From Phycisphaeraceae bacterium (GTDB lineage: Bacteria; Planctomycetota; Phycisphaerae; Phycisphaerales; Phycisphaeraceae): a DNA stretch of 64,000 bases. Below are positions 43,851 to 52,477 of this stretch, in pieces (position 1 is the first letter of the stretch; every line of letters starts with the position of its first letter). The DNA is taken from positions 1-64,000 of the forward strand of contig JANQFR010000065.1 of the NCBI GenBank assembly GCA_028277745.1, given 5' to 3'. The translations under genes were made by a program, and so were the position numbers. The notes beneath the pieces were generated by a model. The model saw nothing but the letters and a program-made list of their open reading frames with translations. It searched no databases and had not been told where the DNA came from.

Positions 43851-45060
43851 GCTGCTCATCCGCAACGCCGTCCTGCTCGACCCCTTGAAGGGGCGGACCG
43901 GCGCCTGGGTTTTGATCGACGGCCGGAGCATCGCGGCGGTCGGCGCCCCGGACGATCCGCCCCCGTCCGACGGGGCTGAACAGGTGGATGCCCAGGGGCG
44001 GCTGCTGACGCCCGGCCTGATCGATCTGCATATCCACGGCATCGAGCGCTGGCTTTTTGAGGCCGGCCCGGACGACCTGGTCCAAGGCGTGGATGCCCTG
44101 GCGCAGTACGGCGTGACCACGGTGTTGCCCACGCTGTACCGCGTCCTGGCGCTCGGGCATCTGGATCGGGTGCGCGAGTTGGCCGCGGCCCTGAAGCGCT
44201 GTCGTTGCGTCCAGGCGCCGGGCTTGCATCTTGAAGGCCCGTTCCTGTGGCTGGCGGGCGCCGGCGGGGAAACCTTGCCGGGCGACGTCTCGCACCTCGA
44301 GGCGTTGTTCGCCGCCGCCGACGGGGCGGTGGAAGCGATGTCGATCAGCCCGGACACCCCCGACATCATCCCGGTGATCCGGCGGCTCGTGGAGCGCGGC
44401 GCCGCGCCGTTCATCACGCACACGCAGGCCGACGTGGAGCAGACCGAGGCCGCGATCGAGGCGGGCGCCCGTCACGCGACGCATTTCTACGACGTGTTCC
44501 CCGCCCCGGCGTGTGTCGAGCAGGGCGCCCGGCCGGTCGGTTGCGTGGAGGCGATCCTGGCCGACCCGCGCGTGAGCGTCGACTTCATCGCCGACGGCGT
44601 GCACGTGCACCCGACGGCGATCAAGGCGGCGCTGGCGGCGAAAGACCCCCAGCGCCTCATCGCCATCACTGACGCCAACATCGGCGCCGGCCTGGCCGAG
44701 GGGACGTACGACACCGGGTGGGGCTACGCGGTGGAGGTCCGGCCGGGCGACGCCGCGCGGATCCGCCTGCCCGGCGACCCGCGTGACGGCGTGCTCGCCG
44801 GCAGTGCGCTGACCATGCCGCAGGCGATCGCGAACCTCCGGCGGTGGCTCAAGGCGCCCGAGCAGCAGGTCTGGGCGATGGCTTCTTGGAACCCCGCCGC
44901 GCTGATGGGCTGGCCGACCAAGGGGCGGATCGAGCCGGGCGCGGACGCGGACCTGGTGTTGTGGGATGACCCCGGCGACGGGGTCCCCCAGGCCGCGCGC
45001 ACCTGGTCGTTGGGGCGATGTGTTTATGACCGCGGCGTGATGATGGAGTCGGCGAAATGA
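43843..45060 (+). CDS. N-acetylglucosamine-6-phosphate deacetylase-like amidohydrolase (NagA family)
   Basis: The 405-aa product has the amidohydrolase metal/catalytic set: DLHIHG (His 63 and 65), LHLEGPF (Glu131), THTQA (His193), ATHFYDV (His214), a DGVHVHP motif near 251-257 and the catalytic Asp277 in ITDAN. In NagA these remove acetate from GlcNAc-6-phosphate. The sequence around them deviates from classic NagA (THFYDVF instead of THLYNAM), so the true substrate may be another N-acetyl sugar phosphate. GTG start at 43843 overlaps the DeoR gene; the stop overlaps the NagB-like start as ATGA. Confidence 0.82.
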   Translation: MAELLIRNAVLLDPLKGRTGAWVLIDGRSIAAVGAPDDPPPSDGAEQVDAQGRLLTPGLIDLHIHGIERWLFEAGPDDLVQGVDALAQYGVTTVLPTLYRVLALGHLDRVRELAAALKRCRCVQAPGLHLEGPFLWLAGAGGETLPGDVSHLEALFAAADGAVEAMSISPDTPDIIPVIRRLVERGAAPFITHTQADVEQTEAAIEAGARHATHFYDVFPAPACVEQGARPVGCVEAILADPRVSVDFIADGVHVHPTAIKAALAAKDPQRLIAITDANIGAGLAEGTYDTGWGYAVEVRPGDAARIRLPGDPRDGVLAGSALTMPQAIANLRRWLKAPEQQVWAMASWNPAALMGWPTKGRIEPGADADLVLWDDPGDGVPQAARTWSLGRCVYDRGVMMESAK

Positions 45061-46001
45061 GCTCGTTTACTTACGAACCTTCCCACTGGGCGCCGTACCG
45101 GGACACGGCCGAGATCGCGCGTTGCCGGGCGATCAAGCGGGCGGATATCGAGACGCACCCCAACCCGGACTTTCAGATCCGCGTCGTGCCGGATGAAGAC
45201 CTGGTCCACATCTGGCTGGGCGACATGTTCGCCCGGATCGCCGAGGCGCGGGACGCCGGCCGGCCGTGCGTCATGTTGCTGCCCAACCCCTGGCCGGGCT
45301 ACCGCAACCTGGCGCGGATGATCAACCGGGCTCGGCTCTCCTGCCGCCACGCCTGGTTCTTCGCGATGGACGAGTACGCCGACCAGGACGGCAACGTCGC
45401 CCCCGACGACTGGCCGCGCGGGTTCACTTACGCGATGCTGAATTTCCTCTGGAGCCGGATCGACGAAGACCTGCGCCCCCCGCGCGAGCAGGTCTTCGGC
45501 CCGACCAACGCCAACCTGGATCATTATCACGCGTTGATGGAGGACGCCGGCGGGCTGGACATCAGCTACACCGGGCCGGGGTGGACCGGGCACGTGGCGT
45601 TTGTCGAGCCCGATGCGCCGGAGTTCGGCGGCGACCGCGAAGTCCCGCTGGAGGAATGGAAGCAGATGGGCACACGGGTCTGCACCCTCAGCCCGTTCAC
45701 GATCGCCCAGAACTCCCTTCACGGGAGCATGGGCTACAGCGGCGACCTGAGCGCGGTCCCGCCCAAAGCCGCCACGATCGGCCCCAAGGAAGTGATCAGC
45801 GCTCGCCATCGCATCGAGACGGCGGCCATCGGCGTCGCCGGCTCGGCGACGAGCTGGCAACGCCTCACCGCCCGCCTCTGCTACCACGGCCCGGTCACGC
45901 CGAAGCTGCCCTCCAGCATCCATCAAACCCTCCGCACGGACTGCTATCTCTCCGAAACCATCGCCGCGGATATCCAGGACACCTGGGACGTGGGGTATTG
46001 A
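45057..46001 (+). CDS. Glucosamine-6-phosphate deaminase-like protein (NagB family), catalytic Asp replaced
   Basis: The 314-aa product aligns to NagB: D105 in FAMDEYAD corresponds to catalytic Asp72, H179 and E184 in GHVAFVEP correspond to His143 and Glu148. The Asp141 of the E. coli enzyme, which helps ring opening, is Thr177 here (GPGWTGH versus GVGNDGH). A PSSIHQ segment (about 287-292) matches the C-terminal substrate loop. It is coupled to the NagA-like gene by ATGA and followed 49 bases later by the aminotransferase. It might act on an open-chain amino sugar phosphate, or be a less active isomerase. Confidence 0.78.
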   Translation: MSSFTYEPSHWAPYRDTAEIARCRAIKRADIETHPNPDFQIRVVPDEDLVHIWLGDMFARIAEARDAGRPCVMLLPNPWPGYRNLARMINRARLSCRHAWFFAMDEYADQDGNVAPDDWPRGFTYAMLNFLWSRIDEDLRPPREQVFGPTNANLDHYHALMEDAGGLDISYTGPGWTGHVAFVEPDAPEFGGDREVPLEEWKQMGTRVCTLSPFTIAQNSLHGSMGYSGDLSAVPPKAATIGPKEVISARHRIETAAIGVAGSATSWQRLTARLCYHGPVTPKLPSSIHQTLRTDCYLSETIAADIQDTWDVGY

Positions 46002-46050
46002 GGCGGCACAGGCCTCGCACCCGAGTTTTGCAACATAAGGAAACATCACC

Positions 46051-47433
46051 ATGACCACCGCAACCGTCTCGCCCTCGCTCGACTGGGCGAAAGTCGACTT
46101 GAGCCAATACCCGCGCGTCACCACCGCCCCGCCCGGACCGCAGAGCGCCGCTTACCACGAGCGCTGCTGCGCTTTTTTCAAGGGCCTGTCAGGCCAGGTG
46201 AAGCTCTTCCCCGTGACCTTCGAGTCCGGCCGGGGCTGCATCCTCCGCGACGTCGACGGCAATGAGTACATCGACTTCAGCTCCGGCATCTACGTCACCA
46301 CGCTCGGCCACTGCCACCCGAAGGTCAGCGAGGCGGTCGCCAAGTACGCCCACCAGCTGATGAACGCCCACGACTTCACGACGCCGATCAAGACCGAGTT
46401 GTGCGAGAAGCTCGCCGACGTCTTGCCGGGCGACCTCAACGGCTTCCAGTTCTACGACTCGGGCACCACCGCGGTCGAGGCGGGGCTGCGCGTGATGCGG
46501 GCGGCCAGCGGCAAAAACGAGATCGTGTCGTGCTTCTACGACTACCACGGCAAGAGCTACGGCAGCGTGTCGCTCGGCCACATCCGCAGCCAGGTCTACG
46601 GCCGGGTCCGCGCCCCGGGCAGCCACATGGTGCCCCGGCCCGACGCCTACCGGCCGATCTGGACCACCGACGACGGCTCGATCGACACCGACGCGTATCT
46701 GCGGTTCTACGACCAGTACCTCAGCAAAGCCACGGTCGGCGACGTGGCGGGCTTCTGCCTCGAGCCGATCCAGGGCTGGGGCGGCACGATCATGCCGCCG
46801 GACGACTTTTTCCCCAAGCTCCGGAAGTTCTGCGACGAGCGCGGGCTGTTGCTGATGATCGACGAGGTGCTCGCCTCGTGGGGCCGCACCGGCAAGTGGC
46901 TGTGCATGGAGCACTGGGACGTCGTGCCCGACATCGTCACGATCGGCAAAGGCTTCGGCAACGGCTTCCCCGTCACCTGCGTCGCGGTCCGCGAGCCGTA
47001 CAAGGAGAGCTTCGAAGCGATCAGCGCCAGCTCGAGCTACGGCGGCAACCCGATGGCCTGCGCCGCGGCGCTGGCGTCCACCGAAGTGATCGAGCAGGAA
47101 AACCTCAACGACTACGCCCTGCACCTGGGCGAGCTCGCCATGAAGCGGATGCGGCGGATGCTCGACGAGCACGCCATCGTCGGCGATGTCCGCGCCAAGG
47201 GCTGCCTCATGGGGATCGAGCTGGTCAAGGACAAGGCGACCAAGGAGCCGTTCGATCAGGCGGGAACCCTCGTGTACCAGAAGGCCTTCGCCAAAGGCCT
47301 GGCGTGGATCCCCGCCGGGCACATCCTGCGCATGAGCCCGCCGATCGTGATGGATGAGGACACGCTGATCAAGGGCCTGGACATCATCGACGAAGCCATC
47401 GGCGAAACCGCCCGGGAGCTGGGGGCCGGGTAA
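46051..47433 (+). CDS. Class III PLP-dependent aminotransferase
   Basis: The 460-aa product has the class III fold (GHCHPKVSEAV, YDSGTTAVEAGLR, LMIDEVLASWGRTGK) and the PLP lysine in TIGKGFGNGFP (about residue 295). The group includes 4-aminobutyrate, ornithine and 2,2-dialkylglycine enzymes as well as sugar aminotransferases. AAGGAAA lies before the ATG. In this operon it may transfer or remove the amino group of an aminosugar-derived compound. The following gap contains a REPIN-like hairpin element. Confidence 0.88.
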   Translation: MTTATVSPSLDWAKVDLSQYPRVTTAPPGPQSAAYHERCCAFFKGLSGQVKLFPVTFESGRGCILRDVDGNEYIDFSSGIYVTTLGHCHPKVSEAVAKYAHQLMNAHDFTTPIKTELCEKLADVLPGDLNGFQFYDSGTTAVEAGLRVMRAASGKNEIVSCFYDYHGKSYGSVSLGHIRSQVYGRVRAPGSHMVPRPDAYRPIWTTDDGSIDTDAYLRFYDQYLSKATVGDVAGFCLEPIQGWGGTIMPPDDFFPKLRKFCDERGLLLMIDEVLASWGRTGKWLCMEHWDVVPDIVTIGKGFGNGFPVTCVAVREPYKESFEAISASSSYGGNPMACAAALASTEVIEQENLNDYALHLGELAMKRMRRMLDEHAIVGDVRAKGCLMGIELVKDKATKEPFDQAGTLVYQKAFAKGLAWIPAGHILRMSPPIVMDEDTLIKGLDIIDEAIGETARELGAG

Positions 47434-47443
47434 GGCTTTCAGA

Positions 47444-47496
47444 TTTAGCCGCGGGGCTTGCCCCGCGTTCACCCGCCGCAAGCGGCGGGGCTAAAT
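47444..47496. repeat. Double-hairpin palindromic element bounded by TTTAGCC/GGCTAAA
   Basis: Terminal inverted repeats TTTAGCC and GGCTAAA enclose two hairpins: GCGGGGC/GCCCCGC with a TT loop and CCGCCGC/GCGGCGG with an AA loop. It lies between the aminotransferase and aldolase genes. A half-copy with the same TTTAGC end and hairpin lies at about 59018-59043 on the other strand, and a weaker half at about 9980-10002. Confidence 0.7.
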
Positions 47497-47560
47497 CGTT
47501 CAAAACACTTGCCTCACATAAGAAAATCACGCTTGGATTGGAAACATGAAAGGAAACCCA

Positions 47561-48409
47561 ATGTCTTTCGTCACCCCCCGCCTGAACCGTCTGTTTGCCG
47601 CGGACGGCCGCTGTTTCGACGTCGCCATCGACCACGGCTTTTTTAACGAGTCCGCGTTTCTGTCCGGGATCGAGGCCCTCGGCGAGGCCGTGAAGACGGT
47701 GATCGAGGCCGGCCCCGACGCGATCCAGCTCACGCTCGGCCAGGCGCGTCACCTCCAGTCGGTCCCCGGGCCCAAGCCCGCGCTCGTGCTGCGCACCGAT
47801 GTCGCTAACGTCTACGGCAAAGACCTGCCGCGCACGCTTTTCAGCCACGCGGTCGACGACGTGGTGGAGCACGCGTTGCGGCTCGACGCGGCGTGCCTGT
47901 GCGTCAACCTGTTCCGCATCCCCGGCGAGCCGGAGGTGCACGAGCAGTGCGTACGCAACATCACCCGGATCAAGAACGTCAGCGACCGCTACGGCATGCC
48001 GCTGATGGTCGAGCCGCTGGTGTTCCAGCCCAACGCCGAAGCCGGCGGGTACATGGTGGACGGCGATCTGCAGAAGATCGCTCCGCTGGTCCGCCAGGCG
48101 GTGGAGCTGGGCGCGGACGTCATCAAGGCCGACCCGACCGATGACGTGAGCCTGTATCACAAGGTCGTGGAAGTCGCGTCGGGCATCCCCGTGCTGGTGC
48201 GCGGCGGCGGGCGCGTCAGCGATGAAGAGATCCTCAAACGGACCAAAGACCTGACCCGCCAGGGCGTCGCGGGCATCGTCTACGGCCGGAATGTCGTTCA
48301 GCACGAGAACCCCCGCGGCATCACCCAGGCGCTCTCCGCGATCATCCACCGCGACGCTTCGGTGGAGGAGGCGTTTGAGGAACTCCAGGCGGCGCCCGTG
48401 GGCGTGTGA
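47561..48409 (+). CDS. Class I aldolase (LsrF/archaeal FBA-like)
   Basis: The 282-aa product belongs to the DeoC/FbaB-LsrF-type (alpha/beta)8 Schiff-base aldolases: DVAIDHGFFN near residues 20-29, the putative Schiff-base lysine in GADVIKADPTDD (about residue 190) and VRGGGRVSD (about 215). These split phosphorylated ketoses or thiolase-like substrates. ATG 47561 is preferred because AAAGGA lies upstream; an in-frame ATG at 47546 is an alternative. It fits at the end of a route with the kinase and deaminase. It is flanked by palindromic repeats on both sides. Confidence 0.82.
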   Translation: MSFVTPRLNRLFAADGRCFDVAIDHGFFNESAFLSGIEALGEAVKTVIEAGPDAIQLTLGQARHLQSVPGPKPALVLRTDVANVYGKDLPRTLFSHAVDDVVEHALRLDAACLCVNLFRIPGEPEVHEQCVRNITRIKNVSDRYGMPLMVEPLVFQPNAEAGGYMVDGDLQKIAPLVRQAVELGADVIKADPTDDVSLYHKVVEVASGIPVLVRGGGRVSDEEILKRTKDLTRQGVAGIVYGRNVVQHENPRGITQALSAIIHRDASVEEAFEELQAAPVGV

Positions 48410-48418
48410 GGGGTTCCC

Positions 48419-48470
48419 ATAGCCGGCGGGCTACGCCCGCCTGGTCCAGGGCCGCGTCGCGGCCCGGCTC
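48419..48470 (+). repeat. REPIN-like 53-bp double hairpin, copy B
   Basis: ATAGCC start, hairpin GGCGGGC/GCCCGCC with a TAC loop, linker CTGGTCCA, hairpin GGGCCGCG/CGCGGCCC, end GGCTC (one base different from copies A and C). It sits between the aldolase and SDR genes and could fold in the mRNA of the operon. Confidence 0.8.
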
Positions 48471-48503
48471 GCTCAAAGTTGATGAGTTCATGAGGAACCG
48501 TCC

Positions 48504-49280
48504 GTGCAAGACCTGAATCTATTCAGCCTCGCGGGCCGCACCGCCCTGGTGACCGGGGGCGCCGGGTTGTACGGCCGCCAGATCGTCCGCGCCTTGGCCC
48601 AGGCCGGGGCGAAGACGGTGATGGCCAGCCGCGACGTCGCGGCGTTGCGGTCCTACGCCGAGAGCCTGAAGAAAGAGGGATTCGACATCCTGGCCTACGC
48701 GCTCGACCAGGCCGACGCCGGCGCCGTTGAACGTCTGCGCGACCAGCTGGTCGCCGACCTCGGCGGCGTTGACGTCCTGGTCAACAACGCCGTCGCCCGG
48801 CCGATGAAGGAGTGGTCGGACCCGCTGGACGCCTGGGAGCGCAGCATGGCGGTCAACGCGACCGGGCTGTTCGACATGACACGCACGTTCGGCGAACACA
48901 TGGCCCAGCGCGGCAGGGGCAGCATCATCAACGTCGGCTCGATCCAGGGGATGGTCGGCCTCGACCTCACCCTCTACGAAGGCCTCGGCTGGAGCGTGCC
49001 GCCCGACTACTTCTTCCACAAGGGCGGCATGGTCCAGCTCACCCGATACGCCGCCGCGAAGCTCGGTCCCGACGGCGTCCGCGTCAATTGCATCAGCCCC
49101 GGCGGGTTCTTCAACGACCAGGACCCCGCCTTTGTCCAACGCTACAACGACCGCACGTTCCTCGGCCGGCTCGCCAATGAGCACGACCTGCGCGGCGTGA
49201 TCATCTTCCTCGCGTCGGACGCGTCGGCCTACATCACCGGCGCCAACATCCCCGTCGACGGCGGCTACACCGCCAAGTAG
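48504..49280 (+). CDS. Short-chain dehydrogenase/reductase
   Basis: The 258-aa product is a classic SDR: TGGAGLYG cofactor loop (about residues 17-24), NNAVA (about 91), the catalytic Ser in NVGSIQG (about 145) and YFFHK as the YxxxK pair (about 170-174), with the usual end SAYITGANIPVDGGYTAK. The start codon is GTG, with GAGGAACC upstream. It probably oxidises or reduces a sugar or sugar acid in the preceding pathway. It converges on the AGE epimerase gene with 12 bases between stops. Confidence 0.9.
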   Translation: MQDLNLFSLAGRTALVTGGAGLYGRQIVRALAQAGAKTVMASRDVAALRSYAESLKKEGFDILAYALDQADAGAVERLRDQLVADLGGVDVLVNNAVARPMKEWSDPLDAWERSMAVNATGLFDMTRTFGEHMAQRGRGSIINVGSIQGMVGLDLTLYEGLGWSVPPDYFFHKGGMVQLTRYAAAKLGPDGVRVNCISPGGFFNDQDPAFVQRYNDRTFLGRLANEHDLRGVIIFLASDASAYITGANIPVDGGYTAK

Positions 49281-49292
49281 CGCCGCCCGGCC

Positions 49293-50531
49293 TCACGCGT
49301 CGAGAACCGACGTCAGCTTGACCAACGCCCGAGGGACATGGAACGCGCACTTGATCCACTTGCCCTTGTCGTCGTAATGGGGTTGCGCCGTGCGGCGGTC
49401 GAGGTATTCAAACCAGCCGCCGTGCTGCGGGTCGGGGAAATGCGCGAAGGTGTAATCGTGCAGCCGCCGCCAGCGGTCGCGCCAGGCCGGGTCGTTGGTG
49501 ATCCGGGCGGACCACGCCGCGATGATCAGCGCCTCGGCGTGAACCCACCAGACCTTGTCGTCCCAGCGTTCGCCCCAGCTGTTGATCACTTCCGGCCCCG
49601 GCGGCTGCCGGCCCTGGTCGTCCACGAACGCCAGGAGCCCGCCGTATTCCGCGTCCCAGCCCTTATCGAACATCCAGCCCGCGACCTGGATCGCACGCCG
49701 GACCGCGTCCTGATCGTCCCGGCGCACCGCCTCGTCCAGGCAAAACCACATCGACTCCAGCGCGTGGCCCGGGTTGAGCCGCTGCCCGTCCGCCTCCTCC
49801 ACCAGCGAGCCGTCGGGCCCCAGGCATTCGTACAGCGCCTGCTCATCATCGCGCGAGAAAAACCAAAGCACCCGGTGCAGCGCTTCTTCAAGGGCGGCGT
49901 CCAACTCGCGGCTTTCGATAACCGGCCAGAGCGAGGGCGCTGCGCCGACAAACGCCATGTACGGCCCATGCCAGACATACCGCGCGTCGATCCCCAAATG
50001 ATGGAATCCCGTGGTTTCAGGTGACCGCAGACCCGCCAGCACCGTCTTCAGCGTCGCGTCGATGATCGTGCGATCCGACCGGCTCCCGGCAGCCAGGTCG
50101 TACTCGCACAACGCGGTCATCGCGAAAAGGTCGGCAAACCATGAACGGGCGCCCTCGACCACGCGCCCCGAACGGTCGGTCATGTAATGCCAGCGCCCGT
50201 CTCCCGCGTAACAGTGCTCCACGAGGTAGTCCCGACCCAGCCGGGCCAATTCGATCCAGCGTTCGCCCTGGGGATAGCGCCGGTGCAGGTGCGAGAACAT
50301 CCAGGTTTGACGGGCCTGGCACCACGTGTTTTTCCGGGTGTCCGTCACGCCGCCGGCCCGGTCGAGGCAGTGGAAAAACCCGCCGGACTCCCGGTCGGGG
50401 CTGTGGTCGACCCAGAACGGCATGACCCCATTGAGCAGGTGGTGGAGATAGCCCGCCGCACTCATCTCAACGGTTTCGGGCGGCGAGGACAGGCCGCCTT
50501 GGATGGCGGTCGATTCGGCGTCTGGGGTCAT
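49293..50531 (-). CDS. AGE-family (N-acylglucosamine 2-epimerase-like) epimerase/isomerase
   Basis: The 412-aa product has the (alpha/alpha)6-barrel signature of the AGE family: TRKNTWCQARQTWMFSHLH (about residues 66-84), FHHLGIDARYVWHGPYM region and HAESMWFCLDE-like HALESMW (about 252), and RTAQPHYDDKGKWIKCAF near the C-terminus. Members epimerise GlcNAc/ManNAc, cellobiose or mannose, or isomerise free sugars. ATG 50531 was chosen because AGGAGC lies nine bases upstream; the frame runs to 50561. The gene is divergent from the GntR gene, with an AT-rich spacer between. Confidence 0.88.
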   Translation of the reverse strand: MTPDAESTAIQGGLSSPPETVEMSAAGYLHHLLNGVMPFWVDHSPDRESGGFFHCLDRAGGVTDTRKNTWCQARQTWMFSHLHRRYPQGERWIELARLGRDYLVEHCYAGDGRWHYMTDRSGRVVEGARSWFADLFAMTALCEYDLAAGSRSDRTIIDATLKTVLAGLRSPETTGFHHLGIDARYVWHGPYMAFVGAAPSLWPVIESRELDAALEEALHRVLWFFSRDDEQALYECLGPDGSLVEEADGQRLNPGHALESMWFCLDEAVRRDDQDAVRRAIQVAGWMFDKGWDAEYGGLLAFVDDQGRQPPGPEVINSWGERWDDKVWWVHAEALIIAAWSARITNDPAWRDRWRRLHDYTFAHFPDPQHGGWFEYLDRRTAQPHYDDKGKWIKCAFHVPRALVKLTSVLDA

Positions 50532-50561
50532 GGGGTTTCGCTCCTGGGTACGAACCGGCAT

Positions 50562-50755
50562 GGTGTCCTCGAAGTTGGCTCACGAGCGTTTCAAGGGTCA
50601 GGCCAAGCGGAATTCAGTATACCAAATAGATTAAATTTAGTAGACTATAATATTGCATTCTAGATTGTCATTCTGGTGTTTTCAGACAATTAATACGTAA
50701 TTTTCAGGCTTTGATGACTAAATAGGCTTGATATTGTCGCCTGATTTGCTAAGAT
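50562..50755. promoter_or_regulatory. AT-rich divergent control region between epimerase and GntR genes
   Basis: About 50615-50750 is strongly AT-rich in a GC-rich context. It contains TATAAT (50646-50651, plus strand) and TATACT (minus strand, near 50612-50617), so a promoter in each direction is plausible. Repeated TTGAT and AAATAG words near 50709-50735 may be regulator sites. No terminator is seen. Confidence 0.45.
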
Positions 50756-51403
50756 ATGGTCGTGACAGGAAACCAAAGTCAAGTGGTTTACGACAAGCTG
50801 CGGCGGCTCCTGCTGCACAGCGGTCTGGCCGAGGGCGTCCGCCTGACGGAGTCGGAATGGGCGGATCGGCTGGGCGTGAATCGCGGCTCGCTCCGGGAAG
50901 CGTTGATGGTGTTGGCGCAGGAAGGGCTGCTCGAGCGGGGGGAGCGGGGCGGCTACTTCGTGCCGCGGCTGCGGCAGGAGGACGTGGAGCACATCCTGGC
51001 GGCGCGGGAGGTGCTGGAGTCCGGCGCGATCCGGGCCTTGGCCGGCCGCCCGCCGTCCGCGGATCATTTTGACGCGATGGAGCGCGTGTGCGACCGCATG
51101 CAGCTGATGCTGGAGGAGGGTTACGAGTTCGGCTTCGTGGAGGCCGACCGCCGTTTTCACGTGCTCCTGGTTCAATCCGCGAGGAACCCCAAGCTCTCGC
51201 GGCTGTACGAAAACGCGCCGCTGCCGATCCGGACGTCGCCGCTGGACGATCCCGAGCAACGCCGGCAGAGCGGCCAGGTCACCGTTGATGAACACCGCCG
51301 GCTGCTGCGGCTGCTCCGCGAGGAGCGGTACGACGACGCGATCGCGCTGCTTCGCCGGCATCTTCTGGAACACCACCGGGCGCACGTTTTAGCCCGGGCT
51401 TGA
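50756..51403 (+). CDS. GntR-family (FadR subfamily) transcriptional regulator
   Basis: The 215-aa product has a GntR winged helix (about residues 10-70; ESEWADRLGVNRGSLREAL) and a helical FCD ligand domain of about 130 residues. FadR-subgroup members sense small acids and sugar acids such as gluconate or uronates. It overlaps by reading direction with no gap the DapA-type lyase gene (stop at 51403, start at 51418) and probably controls it, the downstream Gfo/Idh/MocA gene and perhaps the divergent epimerase. Confidence 0.9.
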   Translation: MVVTGNQSQVVYDKLRRLLLHSGLAEGVRLTESEWADRLGVNRGSLREALMVLAQEGLLERGERGGYFVPRLRQEDVEHILAAREVLESGAIRALAGRPPSADHFDAMERVCDRMQLMLEEGYEFGFVEADRRFHVLLVQSARNPKLSRLYENAPLPIRTSPLDDPEQRRQSGQVTVDEHRRLLRLLREERYDDAIALLRRHLLEHHRAHVLARA

Positions 51404-51417
51404 TTGGCGTCCCCCTT

Positions 51418-52320
51418 ATGAAAAGACCCCGCATCATCTCCGCCATCGGCACGCCGCTGCACCCCGACGGCCGTTTGCATGAAGACGGGTTGCGCCTGCA
51501 CCTGACGGATCACTGGGACGCCGGGATCGACAGTGTCCTGGTCGGCGGGACCATGGGCTTGATGCAGATGCTCACCGATGCTGCGTACCGGGCGCTGGTG
51601 GAGCAGAGCGTCGCGTGCTCGGCCGGCCGGGGCGAGCTGCTAGTGGGCGTCGGCGATACAAGCCTGCCTCGCACGCTTGACCGCGTTGGATTTGTGAACG
51701 GGTTCGACGTGGACGGGGTCGTCGTGCTTTCGCCGCACTTTCTGCCGGTCGAACAGGGGTGGCTCGTCGAGTATTACCACGCGGTGGCCGACGCGGCGCG
51801 GGCGCCCGTGCTCCTGTACGACTTGCCGCCCATCGTCGGTTACGCGCTGGAGGCGGACGTCATCTGCGCGGCCGCGGAGCACCCGAACATCATCGGCATC
51901 AAGTGCAGCGGCCCGATCGACACCGCCCGGCAGCTGCAGGCCCGGCTGGGCGATGGTTTCCGCATCGTCCTCGCGCAGCCGATGAACATCGATGCGTTCG
52001 TGCGCGTCGGTTTTCACGAGTTTCTCGACGGGGTCTTCGCGCTGGCGCCCTCGTGGATGGTCTCGCTGGCGGACGCGATCGAGGCGGAAGACTGGGACCG
52101 GGTGTCTCGTGAGCAGCGGCGTCTGACCGAGCTGCTGGTCTTGTTGCGTCAAGACAACCCGTTCCGCGGTTTTTCCTTGTTGATGAACCAGCGGGGCGTG
52201 CCGGGGCAGTTTGTCACGTCGCCGATTGCACAGCCGACACAGGCGATGCGGGAGGCCTTGCTGCGGTCGCCGGTGGTTGAGCAGCTCCTCGCCGAAACCT
52301 CGCTGGGCGCCGCGGTGTAA
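51418..52320 (+). CDS. DapA-family (dihydrodipicolinate synthase-like) lyase 2
   Basis: The 300-aa product has the usual DHDPS/NAL length and motifs: VGGTMGLMQML (the GGTxG substrate loop, about residues 43-53), VLLYDLPPIVGY (catalytic Tyr, about 137) and IIGIKCSG (Schiff-base Lys, about 166). Related enzymes cut 2-keto-3-deoxy sugar acids to pyruvate and an aldehyde. It follows the GntR regulator by 14 bases. The ATG at 51418 has no strong ribosome site; a TTG at 51400 overlapping the GntR stop is an alternative. Confidence 0.88.
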   Translation: MKRPRIISAIGTPLHPDGRLHEDGLRLHLTDHWDAGIDSVLVGGTMGLMQMLTDAAYRALVEQSVACSAGRGELLVGVGDTSLPRTLDRVGFVNGFDVDGVVVLSPHFLPVEQGWLVEYYHAVADAARAPVLLYDLPPIVGYALEADVICAAAEHPNIIGIKCSGPIDTARQLQARLGDGFRIVLAQPMNIDAFVRVGFHEFLDGVFALAPSWMVSLADAIEAEDWDRVSREQRRLTELLVLLRQDNPFRGFSLLMNQRGVPGQFVTSPIAQPTQAMREALLRSPVVEQLLAETSLGAAV

Positions 52321-52353
52321 GCCCGGCCCGCCGCCGGCGCCTCGTGTGGGACC

Positions 52354-52463
52354 GTGTATGAGAAGCCGGACCTGAGCGAAGCGAAGGTCCGGATCGAGCC
52401 AACGAAAATCCATCCGGACCTTCGCTTCGCTCAGGTCCGGCTTGACACGAGCTTCTCACACAC
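52354..52463. repeat. 110-bp nested inverted repeat (two 32-bp arms)
   Basis: Two perfect 32-bp arms at 52363-52394 and 52412-52443 face each other across 17 bases. Each arm folds on itself (CCGGACCT with AGGTCCGG around GAGCGAAGCGA). Outside them, GTGTATGAGAAGC and GCTTCTCACACAC form a further inverted pair, interrupted by GACACGA. It lies between the DapA-type and Gfo/Idh/MocA genes, so it may be a REPIN-type element, and its fold might also shape expression of the gene that starts at 52478. Confidence 0.75.
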
Positions 52464-52477
52464 GTTCTGAGACCATC

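Noticed and set aside
51400..51417. TTG start overlapping the GntR stop for the second DapA-like gene
   Set aside because: The ATG at 51418 gives the normal family length and N-terminus; the six extra residues are not needed.
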